This document shows, in pieces, positions 39,501 through 53,613 of a DNA stretch of 64,000 nucleotides. The notes below the pieces were generated by a model. The model did not search any database and was not told the origin of the DNA. It saw nothing but the letters and a program-made list of their open reading frames with translations. How positions within the stretch are numbered: the first letter of the stretch is position 1; each line of letters opens with the position of its first letter. Both the position numbers and the translations under genes were made by a program. The stretch comes from Xestospongia bergquistia (Eukaryota; Porifera; Demospongiae; Haplosclerida; Petrosiidae), in contig OZ014412.1 of NCBI GenBank assembly GCA_963965975.1, positions 64,501 through 128,500 on the forward strand. The letters run 5' to 3'.

Positions 39501-42500
39501 TTAACATGATATCTTCATTTATTATTAATTAATTTAAATATGACATGACGTGATTATTCTCACTGTTTAATTTGACGTTCCTCACAAGACATTTATGTTT
39601 GTATATATATAGCATGGCAATACTTCTCTCTATGTTGCATCAAAGAAAGGCTACAATGAAATTGTGGAATCATTACTAAAGGCTAATGCTAGTACTGATA
39701 TAGCAAACAATGTAAGTTGTCTCATGTAAGATAATGATTGTATCTCCTTGATTAAATACTTTGATGCTCATTCAACTCAGAGCATTTTAACCTGCCATTA
39801 AAAAAGGCAGGTGTTTATTGAATGTAGTTGTATCACTGTAAGAATTGATTGGTTTATTTATCCAATACATGGTTATGCAAGTTGAATATAAACTAATCAT
39901 AATACTGTTTTTATTCCTAATGTACTATGAGATTAATGTAAAACAATATATTGTTAAATCAACCAATCAATGTTTTCAATGTGTTAAGACTTATCCAACA
40001 AATAGCGTACAAAATACTACTGTTGTTTTGTCACTTCATTGCCTTTTAGAGTCACTTCATAGCAAATTATATGTTATTTTAATTTTTTTAACAGTGAATA
40101 TGTTCAATAACCACAGATACATTTGATGCATGATAGCCAGTTGCTTTTGAGTGATGAGTTCTCTGATAAGCTTGATTTATCTTAAGTTACTGTATTAAAC
40201 TATTTTGAATTTCATTTTACTTTTAATATATTGATGCTTTGAGGTATATCAAAATTGACACAACTCTCCTGAGCTAAACACTTTATCATGGAAACACATT
40301 ACACATGTATATGTAATACATCCACTGAAATGTGTTAAAAAGCACGTACTTTTATTTTACACATATTTACTACAACCTGTACATGTACATTTATATGTAT
40401 ACCAGTTTTCCTTTGATATTAAACACACAAACATTTATTACTAATTTAGTTTTTTTATATGATATTTTCTATGATGCTACATATGTATGTTGTTACTGTT
40501 TAGATGATCCATGTACAAAATTATATTCACTATTCAGCTTGATATTCCTCACATTACTTTATCTTTCTCTATATATATTATATAGAATGGCAAGACTCCT
40601 CTTTTTGCTGCATCAAAGAAAGGGAACTGTGAAGTTGTACAAGTATTACTAAAGGCTAATGCTAGGACTGAAATGGCAAACAAAGTAAGTTGTCTACATA
40701 CAATTGTACTGATCCTTCCATTAAGATAAATTTTGTATTTCTTCCTTTAAGTCCATGGTATTTGTTGGTATTTATTAAGCTTGTTTAGCTGTTGTTAAAG
40801 CAAGGAAGGTGTTTATTCAATGTAGGTATTGATTTATTGAGTCATAGCTGAAAAAATATACAAACATTAACTGTTGTTTGTTCATCCCTTCTTATCCTTC
40901 CAGAATCATCTTATTACAAACTGTATAACTTGTTGTTTTGAATCTTTCTAAAATAGTGAAAGTGTTTAGTAATGACAGATGCACAATTTTTGAGCATTTT
41001 ATCAATTGCTTCAAGCAAAATTTTTGTTTGCTAAGCTTGATTTTTCTACAGTAGCTCTAGGTATGATAGGTGAACTATGTTCTTGAGTTAAAAGATTTTT
41101 AATGTCACTGAAGGGTAATTTTATAGACCTACTGCATTCACATCATGATGGGAGCTTCACGAAACACCCAGCAAAGACATTTATTTCAAATTATTAAGTC
41201 CTTTTTTTCTCCCTTTGTTTAATTAAGGAAGGGAATTTTTAAAATTGAGGATACTTTGTAAGTTCAAAATGCAATTAAACAAAATTATGGATTTATTCTC
41301 TTATTTAAAATAACTCTGTAACAATCAAATATATAGAGAATTTAGTATACATGTACCTATAGATGTCAGGTTTGTACAATATATTACATTATATTATAAA
41401 TGTAGTGACTACTGCAAGGGGAGTGGTGTATTGTTATTGCATAACTGTATAAATTTGTAGTTCTATATCAGTATAATAACTCTTATACTGTAGTAGTACA
41501 CAAGTATAATTATATTAGATTTAACTATTACTGTTAAAATGTACAAACTTATAAAATGAGATTTTAATACTAATTATCTTGAGTATAAAATAACATAATG
41601 CTTTTAAAGTGAGAAAGTGTCACAATAGATAATAGTGGTTGTGGTTATATGTGAATCACAATAAACTACACTCTTTGTTGTATTTATTGTAACTTCCATT
41701 GTGATTTGGAAGAGTATAGAGGACTGTCTATGTTATAAATGAGTATTTAAATAGATGAAAGTACATGTGAGTTTGTTGAAACAAACCACACCCAATGATG
41801 TAGGCTATAGTCTTAGTCTACAAGAAGTCACACTATAGTTACACTCTGCCAAGACAAATTAATACTTAAAATTTTCCATTTGTTCAATCATACTTTAATA
41901 CAGTTAGAATTATGGTACAGTGAGATTAGCTATTCACAAGTTCTTACCCTAAACACACATACTCAAGTTATATCAAATTTATAATCACCTGCCCTTTGGT
42001 TCTGTCCTCCATGATTATAAATCCATTGTCAGCATATTGTAATATATGCAGTAAGTCTGGACATTCTTTTGTAAAAAGCTGTTCTTGATTGTCCTCTATC
42101 CATGAAATATTTTCCCAAAAATTATTCGAACAATGAATAATAATAAGATGAATAACAAAGACATGATTAGTATTATTACTGTAAGAGCAACATTCAATAG
42201 TACAAAATATGAAATTTTGATGCCATCTTTAGTCAAGTATCTTCTTCTTCCAGTAACTCTGCAATAGATACATGCATCCTTCTCTTTGTACAAACAACAA
42301 ACAATATATGATACTTTCTTCACTAATATCAAAACTATCAAATGACTTTTCCATTCTCTTTCCTACTAGCAATATGTCTGTGTTTTGTTTTGTGGTTTTG
42401 TTACGTTCTAAAATCTCTGCAGCAACTGCTTTTGATATTTTAGGATATATGTGATAACCAAAAACATACAATTCACATTCATATGCCTTCCAGTTGGCCA

Positions 42501-45500
42501 TATAAAAAGTTGTAAGAAATGAAAATTTTTGCATCAAAGAATTCCATTGGCATCCACAATTTTTTAAAGACTTGCTTGTTTGGATAAACCAATGTCAACA
42601 TCACACACCAATATTCTAATATAGTTCAACAATTTTAATAACAGTTATTGATGCCATTAAATCAGTCTATATATCTCACCTATCTCAGCCTAACTGTTAA
42701 AGGTAATTTAATTTAATTTGTTTTGAAATGACCTATTGTCTCATGTACACACGTACATTCTCTCCTATTATCTGTATAGTTTTAACACTATATCTATACT
42801 CAACTAGAAAACTGAGATAAAGGTTATTGCCATGAAACCATCAACACACATTGGACTCCACCATACAATGACATGTCCACTATTTAGATAGATATTGGTA
42901 TCTACTTTGATCTGTATAAATTATTATGTCAAAGACAATTGACCATACCTTAGAATTATAATAATAAGGTTACTTTTTCTGCTTAAACACACCAGTAAAT
43001 GTACATTGATCAGCTAGTTATTTAGGGATTTTTGCACAGGCCTTTGTATCCATAAACATTCTAGACAGTTTTGTCTCATTCTCTTTAACATTCTCTACAT
43101 TGTTGATTTTTTCAAATTTTTGGATTATTTATACATTATCATTGAAAAATGGACTTTATTCATTAATTATAATTCTTGGATATGGGGATTGAATTGTACT
43201 ACTATCTCTTAACATAGAAAGATATCAATATATACTGGTAGGATTATGAAGTAATTATTGTAGTGTATTATTGTATGTACACGTCCTACACTCTATTACA
43301 TCTATCACATTGATAACATCAAGTAAAGTTTACTTAACAAAGAGTGAATGTTCTCTATTGTCAACTTAATAATACTTTTGCTATATAGTTTGTACTAGCA
43401 TGTGACAGCAATATTATATCTTGTTTAGGATGGCATAACTCCATCGTACATAGCATGTTACAATGGTCATGATAAGGTTGTAAAAGTATTTCTAGACCAT
43501 GGTGTTCAAGTAAATGTTCCAGACAAGGTCAGTAACATATTATGCATTTATGTTAAGTTATATAAATATTGACATGTAAATGTACTGAATATTGTTGTTG
43601 TTCAATTAATAGAAATCACTTTGGCCACATAGGAATTTGACAAAGAATGATTTCTATGTATTGACATTGCTCAACTATGTTTGGAATCATGGTGTATATC
43701 AATAAACCTTTAAATATCTAATTATAATTACTATGAGTTATTATTACTTCTATGCTGGCTTCATTACTTTTAAAATCAATTTTGCATCTTGATTACACAG
43801 TGCATGTCTTATTATTTAGTATGGCAGAACTCCCCTACATGCTGCCTACATTGAAGGTAAAGATAATGTTGTGAAGTTATTGACAGAATCAAGAGAGATT
43901 AATTTGGATGCAGTGAAAGCTGTAAGCAAAATGTTATATTTTGTCAGAAAATAAATGTTGAAAAAACTTTTTATAGTTAGGATACAAAGCTAATAATATC
44001 AACATATGTCAATCATAGTAATATTATCTATTAGTAATGATAATACTATTATTTATGTATACATCATAACTCATTAATTAGTTACATATAATGTATGATG
44101 TAATATAATGTTCAGTGAATTATAATGTATTAGTACTATGTTATGTTATATGGACATAAATCATGTACTGTGATCTCTTCTATAGGACACTCTTCTACTC
44201 AAATCTTCGATAAGAGGTGATTTGGAAGGTGTGAAAGAATCACTTGCTAAACAGGCCAATATTAACATTACTAATAAGGTATAGACTATATTAATGTACT
44301 GATAATTTACTGTAAAACTTCAAATAATTCAGCAAATTTCATTGTTGTGTTGTAATTTTAAGAGTGGATTCTTAGAATTAAAATAAGAATTATTTCAACA
44401 TTTAATCCTTCTTTTGCTAAAGGCTCCATACAGAGCACCACCCTTTTTACTTAAAAATGCTGAACACTCTTTTTGGGCTCCAATAGGTAATTTTGCTTAT
44501 TACAACAACATACAGCTTAGTTTCTATGGAATACTAGTTGCAAATGGTGCAGTTTCCAACTATGAATAATCCAGAAGTAGTGCTAAAGATGATGAAGGAT
44601 ATAGATAGTGACTACAATGATTTTAGCTGCTATATAGATGATGACATGAGATTATGATGTTTTTCTTTTGAAAAAACAAAGCAATACTGTACTTCTTCAT
44701 CAGTTTCAACTGCTACTTCTTCTTCTCATCTGTCATTTGCTATTGTTACTTTTACATTATTGAATGCTACTAGTATTCCCATATTTCAAGAAAAACCAAG
44801 CAGCTTCTCAGAAGCAGAACCTGTCAATTCCAATCAACTATGGACAGACATATAGAATAATATATATTTTATCAAACAAGCTTCTGTGGTCAGCAGTATA
44901 TTCGCACTCATGGTATCATCTTCAGCAAGATCACAGAGCTTGAGTTTATGATTTGGCTAAACATAATTTCATCCTTGGAAAGTTCTATAACTTTCTTCCA
45001 ATGGTAATCAACTAGCTTATGTTAGCTTATCAACTATTCCGAGATATTGGCACACAAGTTGGCCATTTCTCAATAACAAAGTAATGTCTAAAGATAGATT
45101 TCTTCTTTTTAAGGTGTTTTTATGCCTCAGACATTAAAAGAAGTTTATAATCAGTAAACTGGAATTGATCGTTTATTTAAAATTCTGCTAATTATGACCA
45201 GAAATGTAGTATTTATGAGAGCATCATCATTTAATAACGGTTGGCTCTTTTTTCCATACCTTCCCAAAGTACATAGTTTTGTCTCCTAACTGCCACACCC
45301 CTTTGCAAAAAGGCAATGGGTGCATTTCTTTCAAATGCTTGGTCTTAGTGTCATTAGTATGACCCCATCCAATCATATACTAATAGTCACATGACAAGTA
45401 ACAGATTGTCACCTCACACTCTAATTTTGTGAGAAAAGACGTCAAGAATTGAAAATTCATGATAAACATGACACTAAAAACTACTGTTCATGATAAACTA

Positions 45501-48500
45501 TTTTTTACAATTATAAAATCTGTGTTTGACATAATATGATTATACCTATGCCATGGTAAAATCATTCTCAGGCCCTTAATGGTACATGAGATATCCTTTT
45601 TAAAAAAATATGAGGAAATGTTTGCTAAAGTAGCCATTCCTGATGCCAACCACACATTTTGTGACTTCATTGATGATAGGACTAAAAATTTGAAGTAAAT
45701 GTACAATAAATAGAAAAGTGTGAAGCAACAACACTGTGAATGGATGCATTCTTAGAGTTAAATGGATGATACAAGAGTTGTGTCTGCCATTCTACTACTG
45801 ACAATGACTCTATGTTTGAGATTCAAAAACAAAGCAGTACTTCTAAGAGTGAGTTGAGAGCATCCAGAAGCCAACAATCATTCACTATTACAATGCCTAC
45901 ATGTAGACAAGGCAATTAATGGTTATATTATTGTTTCCTCACTTTTCCAAGAAATAGCAAACTAATTTTTATGCTTCATATGAACAAACCACTTCACTAT
46001 AGTTATTAGTAATAGAGATCATTCCACTATGTCATCAGTTGAGTTCTTTCTTGATGTCAAAGTAGAACTTACAATGAAATTACTCCTTATTTCTTGAATT
46101 ATGACACAGTTCCTCTTCAAAATTTTTACATATATATTTCTCATATCACTAAAAATTGATGTTACATTTGATGTAAAAAAAGAAAGATTGACAAAATTCT
46201 ATTATATGTACATCACTTTACACTTTTTATAATATGATGACATGATACTTATATGTTATATCCTTTATTAGATTGGACAGACAGCATTGAGGATGGCAGC
46301 TTCATTGAACTATACAGATATTGCACTTTTACTGATTGACAATGGCTGTTCTGTTGATATTAAAGATGAGGTGAGTAAACATAGTACCACTTAACCCAAA
46401 ACATACTTTAAATAGATATATAGTTAGTTTAACAAGCTAGCTTTTCATCCTTGTTTTAAAGTAACAGGTTTAGGAGGAAGGTCTAGAAGGAAACTAAGCC
46501 TACTGTCCCATAGCAATATGTAATTTATGATATATTGTAGTTAGAATATTTATTTATACATTTATGTCCTGTTTTGTGTCAAATCTAGAAATAAGAACTG
46601 TAGCTTTAGATGTCACATGACAATAATAAGGATATTGTTTGCCAAGATTTGAATTGATTAATTGTAGACATCAAGATATAAGGCATTATAATTGAGGAAT
46701 GAAATTAATATGACAGTATCACATGTTTGTAAATTGAATTGACATATCAGTGGAATCATTCATGACTTGTTTTTTTAATGTTTGATATTCCTGAAATGGG
46801 ATACTAAAATTTTATCTAAAAAAGAGAATTATGATACAAGTATTATTCACCAACCAACAATCCCTTAATTTTGAAAGACTCTTGTTAATATGAGCAAACC
46901 ATGTTGCTAGCATAAACTTGTAAAGGTATCCTTGTTGTGCAAACAGTGATAAGCCATTGAAAGACAATTTTGTTACATTGTTAATCTCTAACATGTGAAA
47001 ATTCAATAGTGTATAATCCAATTTAGAACCATCCCCAAACTACCATAATTCATAGCAAAGATAGTCTTGTGTTTTTACTTATTTTTCTTATGAAAGGGAT
47101 TAATGTAATGATATCAATGTCAAGTTAAAAAATAGTAATCTAGCTTTGATGCTCATGTGACATTTACATGTGAAAATTAAAATTAAACAATTTCATTGGA
47201 TGTCATGATATTAGTGTATGTGCCATTTCTGTCCCATGAAAATCTATTAAAGATAGCAGACTATTTTTTCATGATGCATGATAATTCAGAAAGGAGACTT
47301 TTGTAGGAGTGGCTAGTTCAAATATTAGGTATTATGTAATGGGGAAGTGATAGTCTAAGGAAGATGTTTTTTCCAGATTTTATGAAGTCAACTTGAAGTC
47401 AATGGGCAGCCAAGTGCTTTATTTCAATTATATAAGAGTATATGTGGTTAAAATTAACTTTCATAATACATACATGTCATGAAAGTTCTATTACTTATAT
47501 TAGTAATCTCTGCTTGAGGCCCTGGCTTCTTGATATCATATTTTATTGAGTTTGACATAGTGATTGACTTACCTAACAACATTAGCACATACCATAGTAT
47601 TTTGTTCATACAAAAAGTCTTACCAAAGAAAGTGAACAGAAGTTGGAACTATCACTGTTACTTTAGAAACAACAGTTGTTATGCAAATTTCTCACATTTA
47701 TTTTTCTTATTATTCTATCTTGTTTTTACTAGTAGTTTAGTTTAGATGGTAACATGTACCATTTTGACTGTGATTTTCCAACATTTCTTTTAAGCTTTTT
47801 TGTTACCCAACAACTACAACTTTGAAGATAAAGCAGTGCTTTTTTTCATATGTTCACAGCATTGTATAAAAAAATTAAATTATAAAATTATAGCAGTTAA
47901 AGTACTTTTGACATGGTAACAGACAGGCAGATGAACAAAATACTGTAAACCTCACCCATGTAGAGGTGGTAAGGATTGATTTGAATCTGTTACTTCTTAC
48001 ACTATCTTTGTATTCTTAGGATGATGAAACAGCTTTACACTATGCAGCCTACAATAACAATGTTGACCTTATTAGGGCAATTATGAAGAAAACTGTTCAG
48101 ATTGATGTTAAGAATAAGGTAAGATAATTAAAACTAAAACAATGATAAAACTATCCTTTATACATGATGGCATTTCTGAGATGAGAGTATTCAGCATGTC
48201 ACATGGTCCTAAGATCATTTTGACCATCAGTTACCAAGTATATATACATATACATACAAGTATACTTTATCAAATATCTTGCCATTGGAGATCTAGTAAA
48301 TAGAATGGCAACACTATAACATATCTATATGAATTGAATTTTTAAAAAATGTGATATAGTAATATGCCACAAAGTTGTTACCTAAAACTTCTTATATAGG
48401 CCCTCTCCAATATAGGTGCCCCTCTAGTTAATTTCCATGTTTACATACTATAGTATTTATTAGTTTATCTTTTCCTTTGTGATTAATTTATGGTTTCTGA

Positions 48501-51500
48501 TTAATTAGAACTAAACTAGGCTGAACTTTCAATGCACATTTGTATTACGACAATTGAATTTACACATTTATTTAAATTAGTAATAGAGAGTAGTTGCTTT
48601 GGACTTTAGAAAGAAATACAACAAAACGACAAATTATAAAATCAACAGTTACTACAACAGTTGTATATGTTAGTTAGTTCATTTGTGTTGTTACTATCAC
48701 ACTTGTTTTGAAGTAGTTGTAAACTAAGCTCAAACATTGTTATCAACACATGTGATGGCCATGACCATGTGGAATTACTTGGTCTTCATTGCAGGCTAAC
48801 TTGATTCTAATCACACACACACACATATATATATTGTAAATGGTGCAATTCAGTTGTTAAGTTATCAATTATCTAATAGAGATAAGCATTCAACAGCAAC
48901 ATACTTTTTTGGATAGTACAATATGTTTGGAGTCTGATGCACAAAAGTTTATCATCTAGTTCATGGAAAATTGTATAGTAAAACTATTGATGGTAGACAA
49001 TTTTAGCCACAGGTCTACATTCTTAAAAATTGTTTTAACAAGCACTTGATCTGTAACTCCTAAGATAATGTAACAGACAATGTAGAGATCATTATTTACT
49101 ATTTAGTTTTACATCAATCTGTGTTGGTCTCATGTCAGAGGATTAAATAAAGCCCAAACATTATATGGACAAAAATTCAATGTTTATTGGATCTACCATC
49201 TGTTCAAAATATTGTCATGAACAATTTGGCCTTTTGATTGATTTAAAACATGTTGCTTTTCATTACCTTATTAAGTAATATATAATTAAATAATATAAAC
49301 ACAACTTGTATAATCTAGTTTATCATTTTCAACCTTAATACAACCAGGTCATGTCTTTTAAGTCAATACATGCAATTGTAATAACAATGTTTCATTTTGT
49401 ACTATTTATCATTTTAAATGTAATGTCAACAATATTACAGGACATTTATGTAATTCTTTCTCACATAGAGTGGAAATACACCACTTCATGAAGCTTGTTC
49501 TAATGGTTCAGTTGATGCTATCAAGATTATTTTATCATCTGGACGAGTCACTCCAATGTCCAAGAATAATGATCAACAAGCACCTATGGAACTAGTTCCT
49601 CCAAATCACAAGAATCATTTTGCAATTTTAAAAATGTTTGAGCCATTTCACGAATGTCAAACTGACTTCCCCGTGGAATCCTATGGTAAAGTCTTTATGT
49701 GCGGTGACATTGGTTCAGGGAAAAGTTCTCTTACTGCTGTCATCATGGAACGAGCTAAGAAACCAGCTGATCACAAGTTTCATACATCTGAACGTGTCAC
49801 AGTAGAACCGCTAACAGCTGGTATTAGACCACATACCTTTAAAAGTCATGAAATTGGGAATGTCGTCCTCTATGACCTCGCTGGTCATAAGGAATATTAC
49901 AGTAGTCATGTTGCTCTCCTGAAAAATCTAATGCTTAGCTCACCTGCTGTATTTTTGGTCCTTTCCAAGCTAATTAATCACAAGGAGACTATGAGAAAAG
50001 AGTTATACTACTGGTTTAACTTCATTGAAAACATCAGCAAAGGAATGACGAGTTCAAAGCGATCACAAGTTATTGTTGTTGGAAGTCGACTAGATGAGCT
50101 GACTACTAGATTGGATGAAATATCTGAATTAGTTCATGATGTTGCTGAGAAGGCAATCCATAAACAACAATTTTGTGGATTTGTACCAATGGAATGTCAT
50201 CGTCCTGGAGGTAAAAGAGTCAAAGAGTTCATCGTTACATTGTCAAAGAGCTGTAAAGCTGTTCTTGATCAATCTGACAAAATTAGTTTTTATTGCCACG
50301 TCCAATACTCCTTCCTACAGCTTCTTCAAAGAGTAGCTATTAGTTTAGAAGAGCTATGTGCTTTATTAAAAGAGCGTAATGATCCTTCTCTTCCATCTGA
50401 AATGTCAGTGCTACTTGAATTTCTGACCACTTTAAGTGACAAGGGTCTCATTTTATTCCTCAAAAATGAGAAAGATCAAAGTTGGATAATTATAGATATA
50501 AATGTTCTACTTTCAAACATCAATGGTGTCCTCTTTGCTCCAGCAAAAATGAAGCATGTATATCGAGATATGGCTAGTAATACTGGCATTGTACCTCTGT
50601 CAGCTCTCGAAAAAGCATTTCCTGATTACAATACTGATATGTTAGTTGGTTTTCTTATAAGCCTGCAGTTTTGTCACGTGATTGAATCTAACATATCAGG
50701 ATCAATATCTCTACCATTAGATCAGCTACTATTTTTCCCAGCACTTATCAGTACTAAACCTCCAACTAATATAAAAATAGAGAATGGGTTAGGATGGTGT
50801 CTGTGGTGTCCTAATCCTAATGAATTCCTATCTACACGATTTCTTCATGTCCTTCTCCTTTGGCTTGCCTATACTTACCGCCTTGATCTTGGAAGTAAAC
50901 CTGGTATAATTAATGAGGCTAACCCTGATGTAGAAAAGTTAGATTGTCATTGTACAGTATGGACTAATGGTATATATTGGAAAAATATATTTGAAGTTGT
51001 CGTTGAAGTATCTGAACACAATCGTTGTGTTACAGTACTTACATCAAACAAAGAAATGGAGAAAAGTCGCCAAGTTTTTAACACAGTCATTAAGGAAGTC
51101 CGGAGTCTTAAGAACCAGTTTTGTTCATGTACAAGTAATGAATATATGATTGCACCAGATCAGGTATCTACTGCTCATACTCTTGAGGTCCGTGAACGCA
51201 CACTTTATTCAATAAAATATGTTGCTTTTGCTGTTCTTACTAAAGCTAATGTTACCGACACAGATGGCAATTCAACAATTGATGTCAAAGAGATTGTAGG
51301 AACTAAAGATCCATTTCTTCTCATTGCTCCTTTGGTAACAAAAGCTCTGTTCGATACAAGTAATGCTTTGTTACCAGTTCAAGATGATTATCTTCAACAC
51401 ATTCAAGATGTCTGTGGTGATACATTTTTATCATCTGTTGAATGTACTTACAAGTCTATAAAGGAGCACTGTAGCCATTTGAGTGTCTTTGCTGGACGTA

Positions 51501-52318
51501 ATCCTTTGGTAAGTGAATGTACTATTACTTATATACTTTTAATGTACTTATAACAATGTACATGTAGTTTTAATTTTGAAGACTACCTTATTGTACTGCT
51601 TTATCTACATTATGTACAGGATCTTGCCTCAGATCTATTAACTGAGCGTGACATTATAGATGCATCTAAATCACTTGTTAAGAAGACATGCAAAGGTTAG
51701 TCTCTGTTTACAGTGTTTAGTTTGGGATGTTGTGTGTTATTAGTAAAATATCAATTCTCTGTTTATTCAAACAAATTACTAAGTACACTAATGTACTTTT
51801 TTTGCAGACCAAGTTACTACTTCTGACACAACATTACTTCCATTGTATGAAAAAGTTCCTAAGAAGCTATTAAGTGAGTCAACATATAAATACATGCTTG
51901 TTTATTAATATTTGAAATAAACATTAGAACAAGAACCAGATAAAGCCAACCTTGTGAAGGTACTAGACTGTGTAAATTGTGAGTGGAGAAGTATTGGTGT
52001 ACAGCTTTACCTAGAGGATAATGACTTAGAAAGTATAGAACGAAATGCATCATATAATAACACGACACGACTATCAAAAATTTTGCAGTTATGGATAAAT
52101 CAGAGAAAGCGTGAGGTGTCCTGGGACACAATTATCACCATCATAAAGAATCCACCTTTAAACAATGTGAATGTAGCTAATAAGATCTGTCATTTTTTAT
52201 TGTATGAGTATGATTCTGACCATCAAGGTATTCTATTAACTTATTCACAATAGACATCACATAATATTATATTCTCTTTTGCTATAAAGGTCAATCTTTG
52301 GAGTACCAGCCATCATGA
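33520..52318 (+). CDS. ANK-ROC-COR-death domain protein (DAPK1-like, no kinase)
   Basis: Nineteen exons in a continuous frame of 1,296 codons. Ankyrin: 33520-33615, 33941-34039, 34487-34585, 35545-35643, 36573-36671, 37860-37958, 38829-38927, 39613-39711, 40586-40684, 43429-43527, 43820-43921, 44186-44278, 46272-46370, 48020-48118. ROC-COR: 49469-51508. Linkers: 51620-51695, 51808-51873. Death domain: 51928-52227. Last: 52290-52318. The large exon finishes the ankyrin stack (SGNTPLHEACSNGS), then has a P-loop GDIGSGKSS (about residues 539-547), a switch DLAGHKE (about 596) and a G4-like SRLD (about 666), followed by a COR-like region. The death exon holds NCEWRSIGVQLYLEDNDLESI and LQLWINQRK. 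This is the order in the DAPK1 C-terminus; the role is inferred to be GTP-regulated, death-domain-mediated signalling. No in-frame ATG starts the first exon; the leader at 16,070 or unit 1 exons may supply it. Confidence 0.88.
38928..39612 (+). other. GC-AG intron in the ankyrin gene
   Basis: The exon ends AACAAA and the intron starts gcaagt, not gt, ending in tatatag before the next exon. The unit 1 counterpart (29,633) has the same GC donor, so it predates the duplication. Using gc keeps the exon at exactly 99 bases, like its neighbours. Confidence 0.8.
41989..42585 (-). CDS. Antisense gene-like exons nested in an ankyrin intron (tentative)
   Basis: On the minus strand, an open stretch from about 42,585 to 42,315 encodes a complex sequence (MANWKAYECELYVFGYHIY, ISKAVAAEILERNK, DILLVGKRMEKSFDSFDISEE). 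A 56-base intron with gtatca...ttgcag ends would join it to 42,258-42,233 (LLEEEDT, stop). Further along, 42,178-41,989 has a cttacag acceptor, 63 open codons (ENISWIEDNQEQLF, ECPDLLHILQYADNGF, IIMEDRTKGQ) and a CAG|gtgatt donor. Alternative frames in the same place are hydrophobic and probably spurious. I do not recognise the family. The composition is unlike the surrounding intron, so a nested gene or a decayed one is likely. Confidence 0.35.
44560..45250 (+). mobile_element. Decayed piggyBac-like transposase remnant
   Basis: In the 2-kb intron between ankyrin exons at 44,186 and 46,272. A frame from ATG at about 44,560 has an acidic leader (KDIDSDYNDF). After several stops, 45,029-45,130 reads IPRYWHTSWPF and KVMSKDRFLLFKVF, and 45,161-45,195 reads GIDRLFKILL. 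This matches the piggyBac/PGBD pattern of a YW motif, then M(S/P)xxRF, then D-R-(L/Y)-K-I. Stops and frameshifts interrupt it and the catalytic aspartates are not visible. Ends and TTAA target sites were not identified. Confidence 0.45.
46371..48019 (+). other. Ankyrin-gene intron, nothing recognised
   Basis: AT-rich intron. The open frames on both strands (for example 46,812-47,021 minus and 47,530-47,745 plus) lack splice support or recognisable motifs. Confidence 0.4.
48119..49468 (+). other. Intron before the ROC-COR exon, nothing recognised
   Basis: AT-rich, with a short (ac)n run near 48,815. No exon-like patches were found. Confidence 0.4.
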
Positions 52319-52395
52319 AATTTGTTCGGTTACTCACAACAATGATAGTATATAATCTATATATGTTTGTGTATGATGTACATGAAAGTTTGGTG

Positions 52396-52491
52396 TTTAT
52401 TACATTGCTTACATTAACTATATGCTGTTTGTTACATTGCTTACATTAACTATATGCTGTTTATTACATTGCTTACATTAACTATATGCTG
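52396..52491 (+). repeat. 32-bp minisatellite, 3 copies
   Basis: Same 32-base unit as at 31,038-32,125, present exactly three times about 80 bases past the stop codon of the ANK-ROC-COR-death gene. This is the probable unexpanded state. Confidence 0.95.
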
Positions 52492-52707
52492 TGAAATATT
52501 TAAACTCTATTAGTTATTATATCAACAGTTTATTACCTTTGATTATATAATATACAACAACTTTAGTGTATGTGTACATATTTTATCGCTGCTTTATTTT
52601 AGAATTGCACTTCAAATTTTAAGATTTTTTTTTAGTTTGATCTTATGAGCTATATGTGTTGCTATTCTGGGTTATTTTATGTTATGCTTTATATTATTGT
52701 ACTGTAG

Positions 52708-52738
<31 letters not shown>

Positions 52739-53613
52739 GAAGATATCAATCTTTTAAAATTTACTTTATAAAACAGTTTCTTAAAAATTATTAACAATAC
52801 AGAACATATAAACTGAACACACAGCTTAAAATTAGTTTTCAAGTAAAACTAGTGTGTATTAATATACTTCATGTTCCTGTAGATAAATATACTGTGCATA
52901 GTTGATGGGACGATATCATCTAGTTCATTGTCATTGCCTCTTACAGAAGTAAAAACAGACTCCAAAACTGTTGGCATACATACATAGTCCATAATTGTTC
53001 TGTTCATGTCCATATACTTTTTTTGTTGTAATTTTTGTCATTTCCAATAGAACACTGAGATAATTATTTTATAATTAGATTCCAATGTATGGTTAATAAT
53101 ACCTAAATGGCTACACCTACATTTTAATTTCCTTCCATATGTCTAAACCCAATTGCATTATTACTATTAATACAAAATTCAAAATGCATTTTGCATAAAT
53201 AGATTTTGCATTTTACACATAATGCAATACCTATTTTGAACTCAATCTATTGTGTGTGTCAATTGCACAAACAATCCATCCTAGATATGCAGGCAGATCT
53301 AGACAAAATCTTTTAAAAAGTTCTCAAGTAAGTCCACTAGAACAGACTGAAAACACAAGTAATCTATTTCTGAGTGTTGCGACAAATGGTTAAACTTGTA
53401 GCCATTGGCATAGATTTATATGCACTGATCTCCATCAGTTTGTAACAAGTTCCACTGCAGCAGACTAGCGAAGTATAACACAGCATCCATAAATCTGACC
53501 TCCTCTGACTCAGCAATGTTTGCTTAGTCAGCAAATGATGTAAGTGTTATCATTGTTACTTTGTTTACTTATCAATTGATTTAAGTGTTGTTGTTATTAT
53601 TATTATTATTCAG
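52492..53613 (+). other. Downstream region of the death-domain gene
   Basis: Non-coding by eye and homologous to 32,126-33,214. Includes a TA run near 52,707-52,735. No clear AATAAA was found close after the stop codon. Confidence 0.45.
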
